From positions 3,844,001-3,908,000 of the forward strand of contig CBDETD010000002.1 of the NCBI GenBank assembly GCA_965242805.1: a DNA stretch of 64,000 nt, in the 5' to 3' direction. This DNA is from JANQEU01 sp965242805 (GTDB lineage: Bacteria; Bacteroidota; Bacteroidia; Cytophagales; Cyclobacteriaceae). Shown piece by piece: positions 1 through 9,200 of the stretch. The position numbers and the translations under genes are program-made. Position 1 is the stretch's first letter. Each line of letters opens with the position of its first letter. The notes beneath the pieces are model-generated. The model searched no databases and was not told the DNA's origin. It saw only the letters and a program-made list of their open reading frames with translations.

Positions 1-1
1 A

Positions 2-292
2 GTGGATCTCTTCTACCAGAGATTTTCTGCAAAGGGCAAAGCATTTGTAAACCTGATCGGTACACTGTTTTTACTACTGCCATTCTGTGTCATTGGTTTT
101 TGGGAAAGTCTTCCTTTTGTGAAAAACTCATTTATGGTCAATGAAATGAGCCCCGATCCAGGTGGTTTACCTGCCCGATATATTATCAAATCAACCATTC
201 CAGGTGCTTTTTTTCTGATCGGACTTCAAGCTGTTGCTATAGTACTGAAAAGTAGTTTGATCCTAACTGGCAAATCAGATGTCGCAGAATAA
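2..292 (+). CDS. TRAP transporter small permease (DctQ), C-terminal part
   Basis: Small integral membrane subunit of a tripartite ATP-independent periplasmic (TRAP) transporter; with the large permease it carries out ion-driven uptake of an organic acid-type substrate delivered by a periplasmic binding protein. The visible 96 residues hold two hydrophobic helices (about 15-35 and 66-88) separated by a periplasmic-type loop with a conserved-looking PDPGGLPARY segment, which is typical of the DctQ C-terminal half. The gene enters from outside the window, so the GTG at position 2 is probably an internal valine and not a start. Its end overlaps the next gene by 14 bases, which indicates translational coupling. 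The identity rests on these features and on dctM two genes downstream. Confidence 0.8.
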   Translation: MDLFYQRFSAKGKAFVNLIGTLFLLLPFCVIGFWESLPFVKNSFMVNEMSPDPGGLPARYIIKSTIPGAFFLIGLQAVAIVLKSSLILTGKSDVAE

Positions 293-1577
293 AGGAAATG
301 ATCATGAAGTTCATAAAACGCCTGAGTGGTTAAAGACCATTCAACTGAATTCGTGGGAAGCAGAATTATTGATTTCAGCATTACTCTTGTTTGCGCTCAT
401 TCAGCTTCCTGATTATTTGGAAGAATTTACGAAAAAGAACATCCCTCCTGGCAATATCTTAAGGATTGTTCTGAACACATTTAAGAATGCGATCCGACTC
501 CTGACATTTGGCTATGTGGCTCATATTATTACCAGGGGATTGTGGGTTGCAAGCGTGGGTCTAAGTTATGTTTTTCCGAAAGGCATTGATAAGGATCGAT
601 TAAAGTTTAAGGGAAAATTTGATCAGGAATTGGATGATCGGGGCGTATTGGAAGGGTTTGTTATCAGATTAGAGAAGCTATGTTCGATGATCTATGGGAT
701 TTCATTCCTATTATTTGGCACCTTCCTTGGACTGGGAATGACATTTTTCATTGTTTCCTTCCTTTCTGAAAATGTAATCATATACGGGGTCAGGAATAAG
801 CTTCCTTTGATTGCGATCTTAGGCAGCGTGATACAATTGACTTACATTGCAGTGATTCTCATTGTGCTAGTGGATTACGTGACCAATGGATTGCTGCGAA
901 GAAGCAAGAGCACAGCTGGATGGTACTATTACATTGCCGTTTTTTTTCGATGGGTTTCACTTTCATTCCTTTACAGAAGGTCGCTGTTGGTACTCATATC
1001 CAACATACGATCATGGAAATCTTTTCTGGTGCCATCATCAATTATTATTGTAGTGGCCCTTTATATTTTTCTTGATATCAGGTTGGGAAAGGTTCAATCT
1101 GACCGATATTATTCTCAACAGAATGGTATGATCAATAAAGCCAACTATGAGAATCTTCGAGATGATGATGACCGATTGATCGTTACGATCCCCGCAGATG
1201 TGATTGATGAAAAAGTAATCAAAGTCTTTGTCCGCGACCTAAGCATATTCAACAGGCTTTATGACAATGACAGTGAACGAATATCAGGTACGAAGTGGGA
1301 CTTACTTGATCCTGAAATAAGATCCGGGTTCTTATTGAAGTGGCTTAATGTAACTCTGAATGAGAATGATGTATCCACCATTCAATGGTATCTATACCAA
1401 CATCCGGAGTCATTTGATTTCGGATTCGTCACCTACCTCAATGTTGAAAATGAAGAAGTGGGAAATCATTTGCTGAGTGTGACCTATAATGAAGAGAACC
1501 TGGTTCCAAAACAAGCTCAGTCCATTGAAGAAAATCGGAAGAAGCTAGCTGTTATTCCATTTGTTCTCAGCCGCTGA
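279..1577 (+). CDS. Unrecognised membrane protein inserted in the TRAP operon
   Basis: I do not recognise this 432-residue family. It has about five or six hydrophobic helices in residues 30-265 (around 30-45, 68-90, 135-165, 172-205, 215-240 and 250-267), with basic loops between them. The C-terminal region of about 165 residues is soluble, charged and rich in Asp/Glu. There is no signal peptide and no ATPase motif. It overlaps dctQ by 14 bases. Its TGA stop shares one base with the dctM start (TGATG arrangement), so all three should be translated as a coupled unit. The position suggests a structural or regulatory partner of the TRAP permease, but that is inference from context only. Confidence 0.75.
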   Translation: MSQNKGNDHEVHKTPEWLKTIQLNSWEAELLISALLLFALIQLPDYLEEFTKKNIPPGNILRIVLNTFKNAIRLLTFGYVAHIITRGLWVASVGLSYVFPKGIDKDRLKFKGKFDQELDDRGVLEGFVIRLEKLCSMIYGISFLLFGTFLGLGMTFFIVSFLSENVIIYGVRNKLPLIAILGSVIQLTYIAVILIVLVDYVTNGLLRRSKSTAGWYYYIAVFFRWVSLSFLYRRSLLVLISNIRSWKSFLVPSSIIIVVALYIFLDIRLGKVQSDRYYSQQNGMINKANYENLRDDDDRLIVTIPADVIDEKVIKVFVRDLSIFNRLYDNDSERISGTKWDLLDPEIRSGFLLKWLNVTLNENDVSTIQWYLYQHPESFDFGFVTYLNVENEEVGNHLLSVTYNEENLVPKQAQSIEENRKKLAVIPFVLSR

Positions 1578-2878
1578 TGATGGAGTATCTTCCCATATTG
1601 CTGTTCGGTCTTATTTTCGTTCTCATTCTCTTCGGATATCCTGTTGCGTTCACTCTGGGGGGATTATCAATTTTAGTTGGAGTTTTTGTTTTTGACATTG
1701 ATTTCTTTTATCTGCTGTCATTGAGGGTGTACGGCACGATGCAAAACTTCGTGTTACTTGCTGTGCCACTTTTCATTTTCATGGGCATCACACTGGAAAA
1801 ATCGGGTATCGCTGAACGACTTCTTGATACCATGGCCATGTTGTTTGGGAAATTCAAGGGAGGTTTAGCTCTATCTGTTATAGTTGTCGGGGCTCTTTTG
1901 GCGGCATCGACAGGCATAGTTGGTGCGACTGTAGTGACCATGGGACTAATTAGCTTACCAACCATGATAAAAAGAGGTTATTCTTTTTCATTGGCAACGG
2001 GTACCATCGCCTCTTCAGGAACTTTAGGGCAAATAATACCTCCTTCTGTAGTACTTGTGTTGTTAGGTAGTGTTTTAAATGTATCGGTCGGGGACCTTTT
2101 TTTGGCAGCAGTGATACCAGGATTTGCCCTGGTGGCCATATACATTGTTTACGTCGTTATTATTTCAAGACTGAAACCGGGATCAGCCCCTCCAATTCCT
2201 GATTCTGAATTGGAGAGTTTCAGGAAAAGAGGATTTAACAAGGAAATCGTTCTGTCATTTTTTCTCCCATTGTTTCTTGTTGTTGCTGTGCTCGGGTCAA
2301 TTTTTGCAGGTATCGCCTCTCCTACGGAAGCGGCAGGGGTTGGTGCCTTTGGGGCGATGGCTTTGACATTTGGCAGCGGTAAATTGAAATGGAACATGCT
2401 GAAAGAAGTGGCCAGAGAGACAACTCTTATCACTTCAATGGTTTTTATGATCCTGGTAGGAGCGACCGCTTTTTCATTAGTATTTAGAGGTCTGGAAGGA
2501 GATAAGTTACTGCTGGAAATTATATCTGGTAGTAATCTGGGGCCCTATGATTTTTTGTTACTTGTAATGCTGGTCGTATTCATTCTGGGATTCTTTATTG
2601 ATTTCATAGAAATTATATTCATTGTTGTTCCCGTGATAGCTCCAATCTTCATAAGTCTTGGATTGGATCTGGTGTGGATTGGTATTTTACTTGGAGTAAA
2701 CCTGCAAACCTCATTCCTAACTCCTCCATTTGGGTTCGCTTTGTTCTATTTAAAAGGAGTGGCTCCTCCTGAGGTAAAGACTATTGACATTTATCGGGGA
2801 GTAATACCCTTTGTAGTCATTCAAATCATTTTTCTTGGGATGTTGATTGCTTTTCCTGATATTTTCATCATTAGGTAA
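1577..2878 (+). CDS. TRAP transporter large permease (DctM)
   Basis: Large membrane subunit forming the transport channel of a TRAP uptake system in the inner membrane. The 433-residue length and the dense run of about 12 hydrophobic helices match the DctM family. Typical signatures are visible: the GIVGATVVTMGLISLP segment near residue 115, the SSGTLGQIIPPS motif near 145, and the late NLQTSFLTPPFG motif near 375. Translation starts at the ATGATG that overlaps the stop of the preceding membrane protein. No binding protein (DctP) follows here; one lies at 20.2-21.3 kb on the other strand, and another could lie upstream of the window. Confidence 0.93.
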   Translation: MMEYLPILLFGLIFVLILFGYPVAFTLGGLSILVGVFVFDIDFFYLLSLRVYGTMQNFVLLAVPLFIFMGITLEKSGIAERLLDTMAMLFGKFKGGLALSVIVVGALLAASTGIVGATVVTMGLISLPTMIKRGYSFSLATGTIASSGTLGQIIPPSVVLVLLGSVLNVSVGDLFLAAVIPGFALVAIYIVYVVIISRLKPGSAPPIPDSELESFRKRGFNKEIVLSFFLPLFLVVAVLGSIFAGIASPTEAAGVGAFGAMALTFGSGKLKWNMLKEVARETTLITSMVFMILVGATAFSLVFRGLEGDKLLLEIISGSNLGPYDFLLLVMLVVFILGFFIDFIEIIFIVVPVIAPIFISLGLDLVWIGILLGVNLQTSFLTPPFGFALFYLKGVAPPEVKTIDIYRGVIPFVVIQIIFLGMLIAFPDIFIIR

Positions 2879-2893
2879 TCCGTTAAATATTTC

Positions 2894-4501
2894 ATGGAAA
2901 AATCAAATAGGACCAAAACAAGCTTGATGAGAATGAATGAGGTAAGAGGTTTTCGTCTTTTATGGAATTTGATCGTAACTGCTGGCTTTTTCTTTTTTAA
3001 TCCAATTGTACTTCCCGGACAAATTAATCAAGATGAAAAGTTGATTCTTGATGTGATCGAAGAGGTTCAAATGGAAAGGAATCCGGAAGAGCTTCGTACA
3101 ATTCTTCAACCTGCAATAGACGTTAGTGAAAATGCAAGAGACAGCATTCGTGCATTGTTATTTATAGAATTGGGTATTGTTCATGGCAAACTCTACAAAA
3201 ATGATAGTTCGAAGGACTATTTCAATGAGGCAATCAGACTTGCAGAGCGAACGGATCAGCCGTTGATCAAAATACAGGGTTACAATGGTCTCGGTAATAT
3301 GGTCCGGGCTGAAGGTAAAAATGAGATGGCTATGGAGTATTATACAAAAGGAATGAACATTGCAACAGACCATGAAGGCGATGATTTTTTGATCTGGCAA
3401 AGCAAGTTGATGTCAGCCATTGCTGGGATTTACTATGAATTGGGAGACTTGGAAAAAGCACTGGAAATGGTAAGTTCATCACTTGAGATCTCCATCAAAC
3501 TCAAAACAGATTTTACAATCGCCATGAACTATACCAGATTGGGATATCTCTATTCTGCAATGGATAGTACTGATCTGGCAATTAAAAATACGTTGTTGGC
3601 TCAGAATTACCTGAGTGACCTCAATGACACTTTGGGATTGATATATAATTACTACAGCCTTGGAAGTGCCTATATGAGTATCCCTGACTACAGTAAGGCA
3701 CTTAACACTTTTAGTATGTGTGCGGATCTGGCATTTTCATTTTCTGAAGCCGAGACCTATTCCAGTGCAACTGTTCAAATAGGAAGGATCATGCTGAATC
3801 TGAATGAACCTCAGGAAGCATTGACCAATGCTGAGACTGTCATAGCGTATGCCAGAAGTCAAGGATTACCTTCCAAAATAGCCGAAGGGCTTATGTTGAA
3901 ATCGGATGTATTGGAATCTTTAGGAAACTTCAGGCTTGCGTTGGAAAATAGGGAGTTGTATTATCAAATGACTGATTCATTGGAGAGTGTTGAGGTACAA
4001 AACAGAATCAATGAATTGAATACCCAATACGAGACTGAAAGGAAAGAACAACAAATAGCTCAACTTAAGCTTGAAAATGAATTGAAGGATGCCAACCTTG
4101 CTAAATCGCGAAATGCTCAAATAGCTATATTGGTAGGATCGGGCTCTTTAGTTCTTATTCTAATAGTTACATTCTACCTTAGAAATAAGAGACAAAAGGC
4201 TGAAAAAGCAGCCCAGGAGTTACAAATTGAAGCATTAAAAAAACGGATCATCGAGGTAAATGCCGTACCTGCTGATCTCACCCTTGATTTTGTAAATCTT
4301 AATGAAAAGCTGCATACTCCACTTACAGAAAGAGAATTTGAAACTCTGAAGCTCACACTAGACGGGAAAACCAATACATCGATTTCAAATTCACTATTTA
4401 TTTCCGTAAGTACAGTCAAATTCCATTTACGAAATACCTACACTAAATTAGGAGTGAGTAATCGTAAAGAGGCTTTTGAGTATGTGGTTAAGAATAGTTA
4501 G
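2894..4501 (+). CDS. Membrane-anchored TPR / LuxR-type transcriptional regulator (1 of 3)
   Basis: Predicted one-component regulator that senses outside the membrane and binds DNA inside the cell. The N-terminus has a hydrophobic signal or anchor segment (about residues 22-42). Tetratricopeptide repeats follow over about residues 80-350. A coiled-coil stretch (about 365-405) leads into one membrane helix (about 409-430). A second coiled coil leads into a LuxR/GerE helix-turn-helix beginning at LTEREFETLKL and containing STVKFHLRN and KLGVSNRKEA. It lacks the acidic receiver domain of response regulators. It overlaps the start of a paralogous gene (20 bases from that gene's ATG), so the two are probably co-translated. 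Target genes are unknown; the giant surface protein downstream is the obvious candidate (inference). Confidence 0.85.
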   Translation: MEKSNRTKTSLMRMNEVRGFRLLWNLIVTAGFFFFNPIVLPGQINQDEKLILDVIEEVQMERNPEELRTILQPAIDVSENARDSIRALLFIELGIVHGKLYKNDSSKDYFNEAIRLAERTDQPLIKIQGYNGLGNMVRAEGKNEMAMEYYTKGMNIATDHEGDDFLIWQSKLMSAIAGIYYELGDLEKALEMVSSSLEISIKLKTDFTIAMNYTRLGYLYSAMDSTDLAIKNTLLAQNYLSDLNDTLGLIYNYYSLGSAYMSIPDYSKALNTFSMCADLAFSFSEAETYSSATVQIGRIMLNLNEPQEALTNAETVIAYARSQGLPSKIAEGLMLKSDVLESLGNFRLALENRELYYQMTDSLESVEVQNRINELNTQYETERKEQQIAQLKLENELKDANLAKSRNAQIAILVGSGSLVLILIVTFYLRNKRQKAEKAAQELQIEALKKRIIEVNAVPADLTLDFVNLNEKLHTPLTEREFETLKLTLDGKTNTSISNSLFISVSTVKFHLRNTYTKLGVSNRKEAFEYVVKNS

Positions 4502-6137
4502 TCTATTCCTTCTTGTAATGTCAGGGTCGGCTGCGATAGCCACCCAAAAAATAACAGTATCTACGGAAGATTATTTACTGGAACTTTATCGGCAAGAGAA
4601 ATACCAAGAGGTTGTAGCCTCGGTTGACTCGATCCTGACCTCAGAAGCTGTTGAAAACGTTGCAAGACTGTATCAGATCAAAGCCGATGCATTGTATTTT
4701 CTCAATGACGTAAATGGATCTTTGGAGAATTATCTTCTGAGTATTCAAGAGCTGATCTATTTCGAATTGGATACAGTTTACCTGATCGAAGTTTACAGTC
4801 ACACTGGATTCTGCTATAAATATCTCGGCAAGTATGCAGAGGCCCTTCCTTACTATGATCAGGCGCTGAAAGTAGCTACGGCTGCCAATGACTCTGTTGA
4901 GATATCGAACCAACTGGCACACATTGGCACCTTGTATGCGGAACTGGGAAGATACCGGGAATCATCGGATTATCTTGACAGGGCCTATGAAATAGACTTT
5001 ATGTTGAATGATAGTACAGCCCTGGGCTATGACCTGGTCAATTTGGGTGACCTCATGTGCAAGATTCCTGATTATGATCGGGCCATTGAATATTATAGAA
5101 AAGGCCTGGAGGTTCGTTCTACACGAGCAGGAAATCACAACACTCATATTTTAAGACTTGGAAAGTTGAGCTATGCCTTGATGATGAATGGTGACCTGGA
5201 CAGTGCCAGGAAATACATTGAGATGTCTATAGGCCTGGCAAAATCCATTAAGGATGACCTTAGTCTGAACAAACAACTCATCACGAAATCGAGAATCCTC
5301 AATGCAGAATCAAGGTATGATTCTGCTGTGATCATTGGGGTGCAATGTTATCAATATTTCAATGATGGCACGGGCAGCCAATATCAAATTGAATCCGGAA
5401 TGGCATTGGCAGAGGCATTGATCGGCCAACAAAACTTTGAGCGTGCCGATAAAATATTGGCGGAAATAACACCAATCGCCCGACGGAACAAGTCACTTGA
5501 ATCCTTGGCCAGCATCATGGAAAGAAGGTCAAATACATCCGGACAACTTGGGTACTCCGAGCTCGCCATGGAATTATTAAATGAACATCATGTTTTGCTT
5601 GATAGCCTTCGGGAACAGAACAAACAAAAATCCATTTACAGTCTTACCCAGGAGTATCAATCCAAACAACAGGAACAACAGATTGAACTCTTTGAAGCTA
5701 AGGAAGCTTTGATGCAATTGCAGTTGCTTAAAAAGAAAAGAGAGACCATGGCATTGGTGGGAGTGATCATTGGGATTATTCTCGTTGGGGGATATGTCTT
5801 CTATACACTCCGAAGGAAGACCCAACTCAAAAATCAATTGCTGGCCTCCGAAGTCAACGAGTTGAGACTCAAACTCAAAGCCATTCTGGAGTTCAAACCG
5901 GATGAAGTAGGTATTGTAAAAGATCAGATCAACAGTATCCTGGAGGAGCCCTTATCGGAGCGAGAATTTGAGATCCTCAATCTCGCCATCAGTAACAAAA
6001 GCAACAACGAAATTGCTGAGGAAGTCTTTGTTTCTGTCAATACCGTTAAATTCCATCTGAAGAACATCTATCAAAAGCTTGGTGTGAGCAATCGGGCGGA
6101 GGCATTGAAGTACGCGATACAGGTCTCTTCTAATTAA
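4482..6137 (+). CDS. Membrane-anchored TPR / LuxR-type transcriptional regulator (2 of 3)
   Basis: Paralogue of the preceding gene with the same order: signal peptide (MWLRIVSLFLLVMSGSAA), TPRs over about residues 25-365, coiled coil, a membrane helix near 421-443, coiled coil, and a C-terminal LuxR helix-turn-helix starting at LSEREFEILNL with NTVKFHLKNIYQKLGVSNR. I chose the ATG at 4482 over the in-frame TTG at 4476 because it gives a clean signal peptide. The HTH is closer to that of the third copy at 12.9-14.4 kb than to that of its immediate neighbour. The gene ends 122 bases before the giant repeat protein, and the gap holds a perfect palindrome that could be its operator. Confidence 0.85.
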   Translation: MWLRIVSLFLLVMSGSAAIATQKITVSTEDYLLELYRQEKYQEVVASVDSILTSEAVENVARLYQIKADALYFLNDVNGSLENYLLSIQELIYFELDTVYLIEVYSHTGFCYKYLGKYAEALPYYDQALKVATAANDSVEISNQLAHIGTLYAELGRYRESSDYLDRAYEIDFMLNDSTALGYDLVNLGDLMCKIPDYDRAIEYYRKGLEVRSTRAGNHNTHILRLGKLSYALMMNGDLDSARKYIEMSIGLAKSIKDDLSLNKQLITKSRILNAESRYDSAVIIGVQCYQYFNDGTGSQYQIESGMALAEALIGQQNFERADKILAEITPIARRNKSLESLASIMERRSNTSGQLGYSELAMELLNEHHVLLDSLREQNKQKSIYSLTQEYQSKQQEQQIELFEAKEALMQLQLLKKKRETMALVGVIIGIILVGGYVFYTLRRKTQLKNQLLASEVNELRLKLKAILEFKPDEVGIVKDQINSILEEPLSEREFEILNLAISNKSNNEIAEEVFVSVNTVKFHLKNIYQKLGVSNRAEALKYAIQVSSN

Positions 6138-6161
6138 TTCATAATCAAATACTTACAAAAA

Positions 6162-6177
6162 CTACCCAGCTGGGTAG
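6162..6177. promoter_or_regulatory. 16-bp perfect palindrome upstream of the giant surface protein gene
   Basis: CTACCCAGCTGGGTAG is a perfect inverted repeat, followed at 6188-6198 by a weaker dyad with the same half-site core (ACCC-ATA-GGGT). Both lie 60-100 bases before the next start codon. There is no T-run, so this is unlikely to be a terminator. It looks like a binding site for a dimeric DNA-binding protein, possibly one of the LuxR-type regulators beside it (inference). Confidence 0.5.
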
Positions 6178-6259
6178 GGCATTTCTAACCCATAGGGTCA
6201 GGTATATCCTTTCTTGGAATTCACACTTTCGGGTATCTCAAAACAAAAAATCTTGCCCT

Positions 6260-9200
6260 ATGAAAACTTTTACCAACTGTCTTCTTCGTGAATTCACCAG
6301 ATCGATTCGATCTGGATTCGCTATTAAAACCAATTCATTTTTTGGAAGAAAAACTACCTTTTACCTACCATTAATGATCTGCCTTTTTTCCTTACCTGCG
6401 GAAATCAGGGCTCAAAATGTGAACATACCGGATGCCAATTTTAAAGCAGCTTTGCTTGCACATGATCCGATCATTGATACCAACGGAGACAATGAAATTC
6501 AGGTAAGTGAAGCACAGGCCTTGACGAATACTCTTGATGTCGGAGAAGCTGGGATCACTGACGTTACAGGACTTGAGGCTTTTACCAATATTAAGCGTTT
6601 GTCCATTTATAACAACTCTATTTCATCACTTGATCTAAGTGCCAATACGCAAATCAACTATTTGATAGCCAGTGTGAACCCACTGACTTCTTTAGACGTA
6701 TCTGCTTTACCGCTACTGGACACCCTCAGTGCGATGGGGTTAAATATTAGTGGCACGGTAGATTTTTCCAGTAATACAGCCTTACGCTTTCTTGTCGTTG
6801 GAAGTCCTAACTGGACTTCTATCGATTTATCTGCCAATACAGAATTGCGAGTTTTTTTTATCAATAGCGCAAACATCTCAACGGTCGATCTAACCAACAA
6901 TGATAAGCTCATAAGCTTGCAGTGTTTTGTTAGCCCTATCTCTTCAGTAACCATACCTAATCAATCCGTAATAGAAAACATATACTTTCTTAACACGGCG
7001 TTAACGAGCTTAAATCTGGGCAATACACCAAGTCTTGCTACACTCACAATTAGTAATGATGATGCCATTAGCAACCTTAATTTTTCCGGTAATACCAGTC
7101 TGACCAGCGTAACCATTTCCGGATCTGATAACCTTGCTGCTCTCGATCTGAGTGACAATTCAATTTTAGAATCTGTATCGGTAACAAGTAATTCATTGTT
7201 GAGTACCCTAAATCTCAGTAATGGAAACAACACCGGGATCACAAGCTTTAACGTTAGCAATAATCCCAGTTTGGCTTGTATTAGTGTTGATGATGTAGGT
7301 TATGCTGAAGTCAATTTTACTGTAGGCTCTGAGATTACTTTCGAAGAAGATTGCAATAATCCAACTATCCAATTTGTCGATGAAAATCTGTTAACAGCCA
7401 TTCTGAATGACAATCCTTCCATTGACTCGAATGTAGACGGAAAAATTGGTGAAGCAGAAGCAGCGGCTTATTCCGGAAGTCTGGACCTGTCAGGTTCCAA
7501 CATCACTTATATTGGTGATATTGAATTGTTCACAGGGCTGACGGGCATCAATCTGGATGCCAATCCATTAGTTGCCGCTGATCTTTCACAGAACACAAGT
7601 CTGGCTTCTTTTTCTTGTGTGAATTGTCAGCTTAGGGTACTGGATGTTGCCAATGGGAACAATACTAATTTTACTTCATTCAATGTCACAGGAAATGCAG
7701 ACCTAACCTGCGTCAATGTCGATGATCAGGTTTACTCCACCAACAATTGGACCAACAAACCAGCTGGGACTAGTTATAGCAATGATTGCATTGTAACTAT
7801 TCCCAATGCAGAATTCAAGTCACAATTACTGATGCATACACCGGATATTGACCTGGACGATAATGGAGAAATTGAACTGAGTGAAGCTCGAGGACTTACC
7901 GGGAGATTGACGGCAGTCGGTTCAACTGCGATTACAGACGTAATAGGGTTGGAGGCCTTTTCCAACATTACCGAGTTGTTTTTGTACAGCAATGATATTC
8001 AAAGTATTGACCTCAGTCAAAATACTGCTGTAACGGAATTTAGAGCCTTCAATAATGCCAACCTGGCTCAGCTGGATGTGAGTAACATGAAGGACCTCGA
8101 CTATTTTTATGTAACTGGTACTTCAATAGGTGAATTGGACCTTTCAAAAAATGAGAAATTAACTACAATATTTTGTTCACAAAATGACCTGACAAGTCTT
8201 GATATAAGTAATGCCACAGGGCTCACCTTTTTAAGTGCCGGTCTTAATGACATAAAATCTATCGATTTGAGTTCCAATACACAGCTTGATGAAATCTACC
8301 TGAATCAAAATGATTTGTCATCACTCGACCTCACTAATATCACAGGATTCTCTTCAATCAATATTACTTCTAATTTCAATTTGCAATGTGTGCATGTGGA
8401 CAATATAACCTACGCGGAAAGTAGAATCACCTACAATGGAAGTACCTACCTATCTGAAAGCGCCTGCCCACCAGCCATTCCCGATTCAAAGTTGAGAATG
8501 GCGCTATTGAATCATACACCTATGATTGATACCAATGAAGATGGGATCCTGCAGTTCGAGGAAATCGATACCTATTCTGATACCCTATTCCTGGGATTCA
8601 AGCTCATTTCTGATCTGACTGGTCTCGAATACTTCACCAACATTATTGGCCTCGAATTAAACAATAACAGTTTTACCTCTATTGACCTTAGTCCTCTTAC
8701 CAGCCTGGAATACTTAAATCTGAGTGGAGTAGGATCTATACCGCCTATCGATTTAACTTCAAATGCTAATATCAGGAGTCTGAAACTAAATGGGAATGCT
8801 TGGACTACGCTCGATCTATCGGCTAACCAACTGCTTACGGACCTTGAGTTGAAATTCCAGCCCATGACGTCAATAGACTTATCAAACAATACCATGCTGG
8901 AATACCTGGATCTTGAGAACTGTGATCTTGCATCCGTCAACCTTTCAAATAATACTGCTTTGAGAGAATTGAATGTAAAGGGAAATCCATTAGGTGGATT
9001 GGACCTTAGTCAAAATACTTCTTTGGAAGTACTCGATGCCAGATTCATGCAGTTTGGTGCATTTGATTTCAGTACCAACACAAACCTGAGGTATTTACGT
9101 GTTGATAACAACCCAAACCTGAACTCAATCGACCTGACCAATAATTCAAACCTGGAATACTTTAACGGTAGAAGTTGTGACTTGAATAGTATCACATTTG

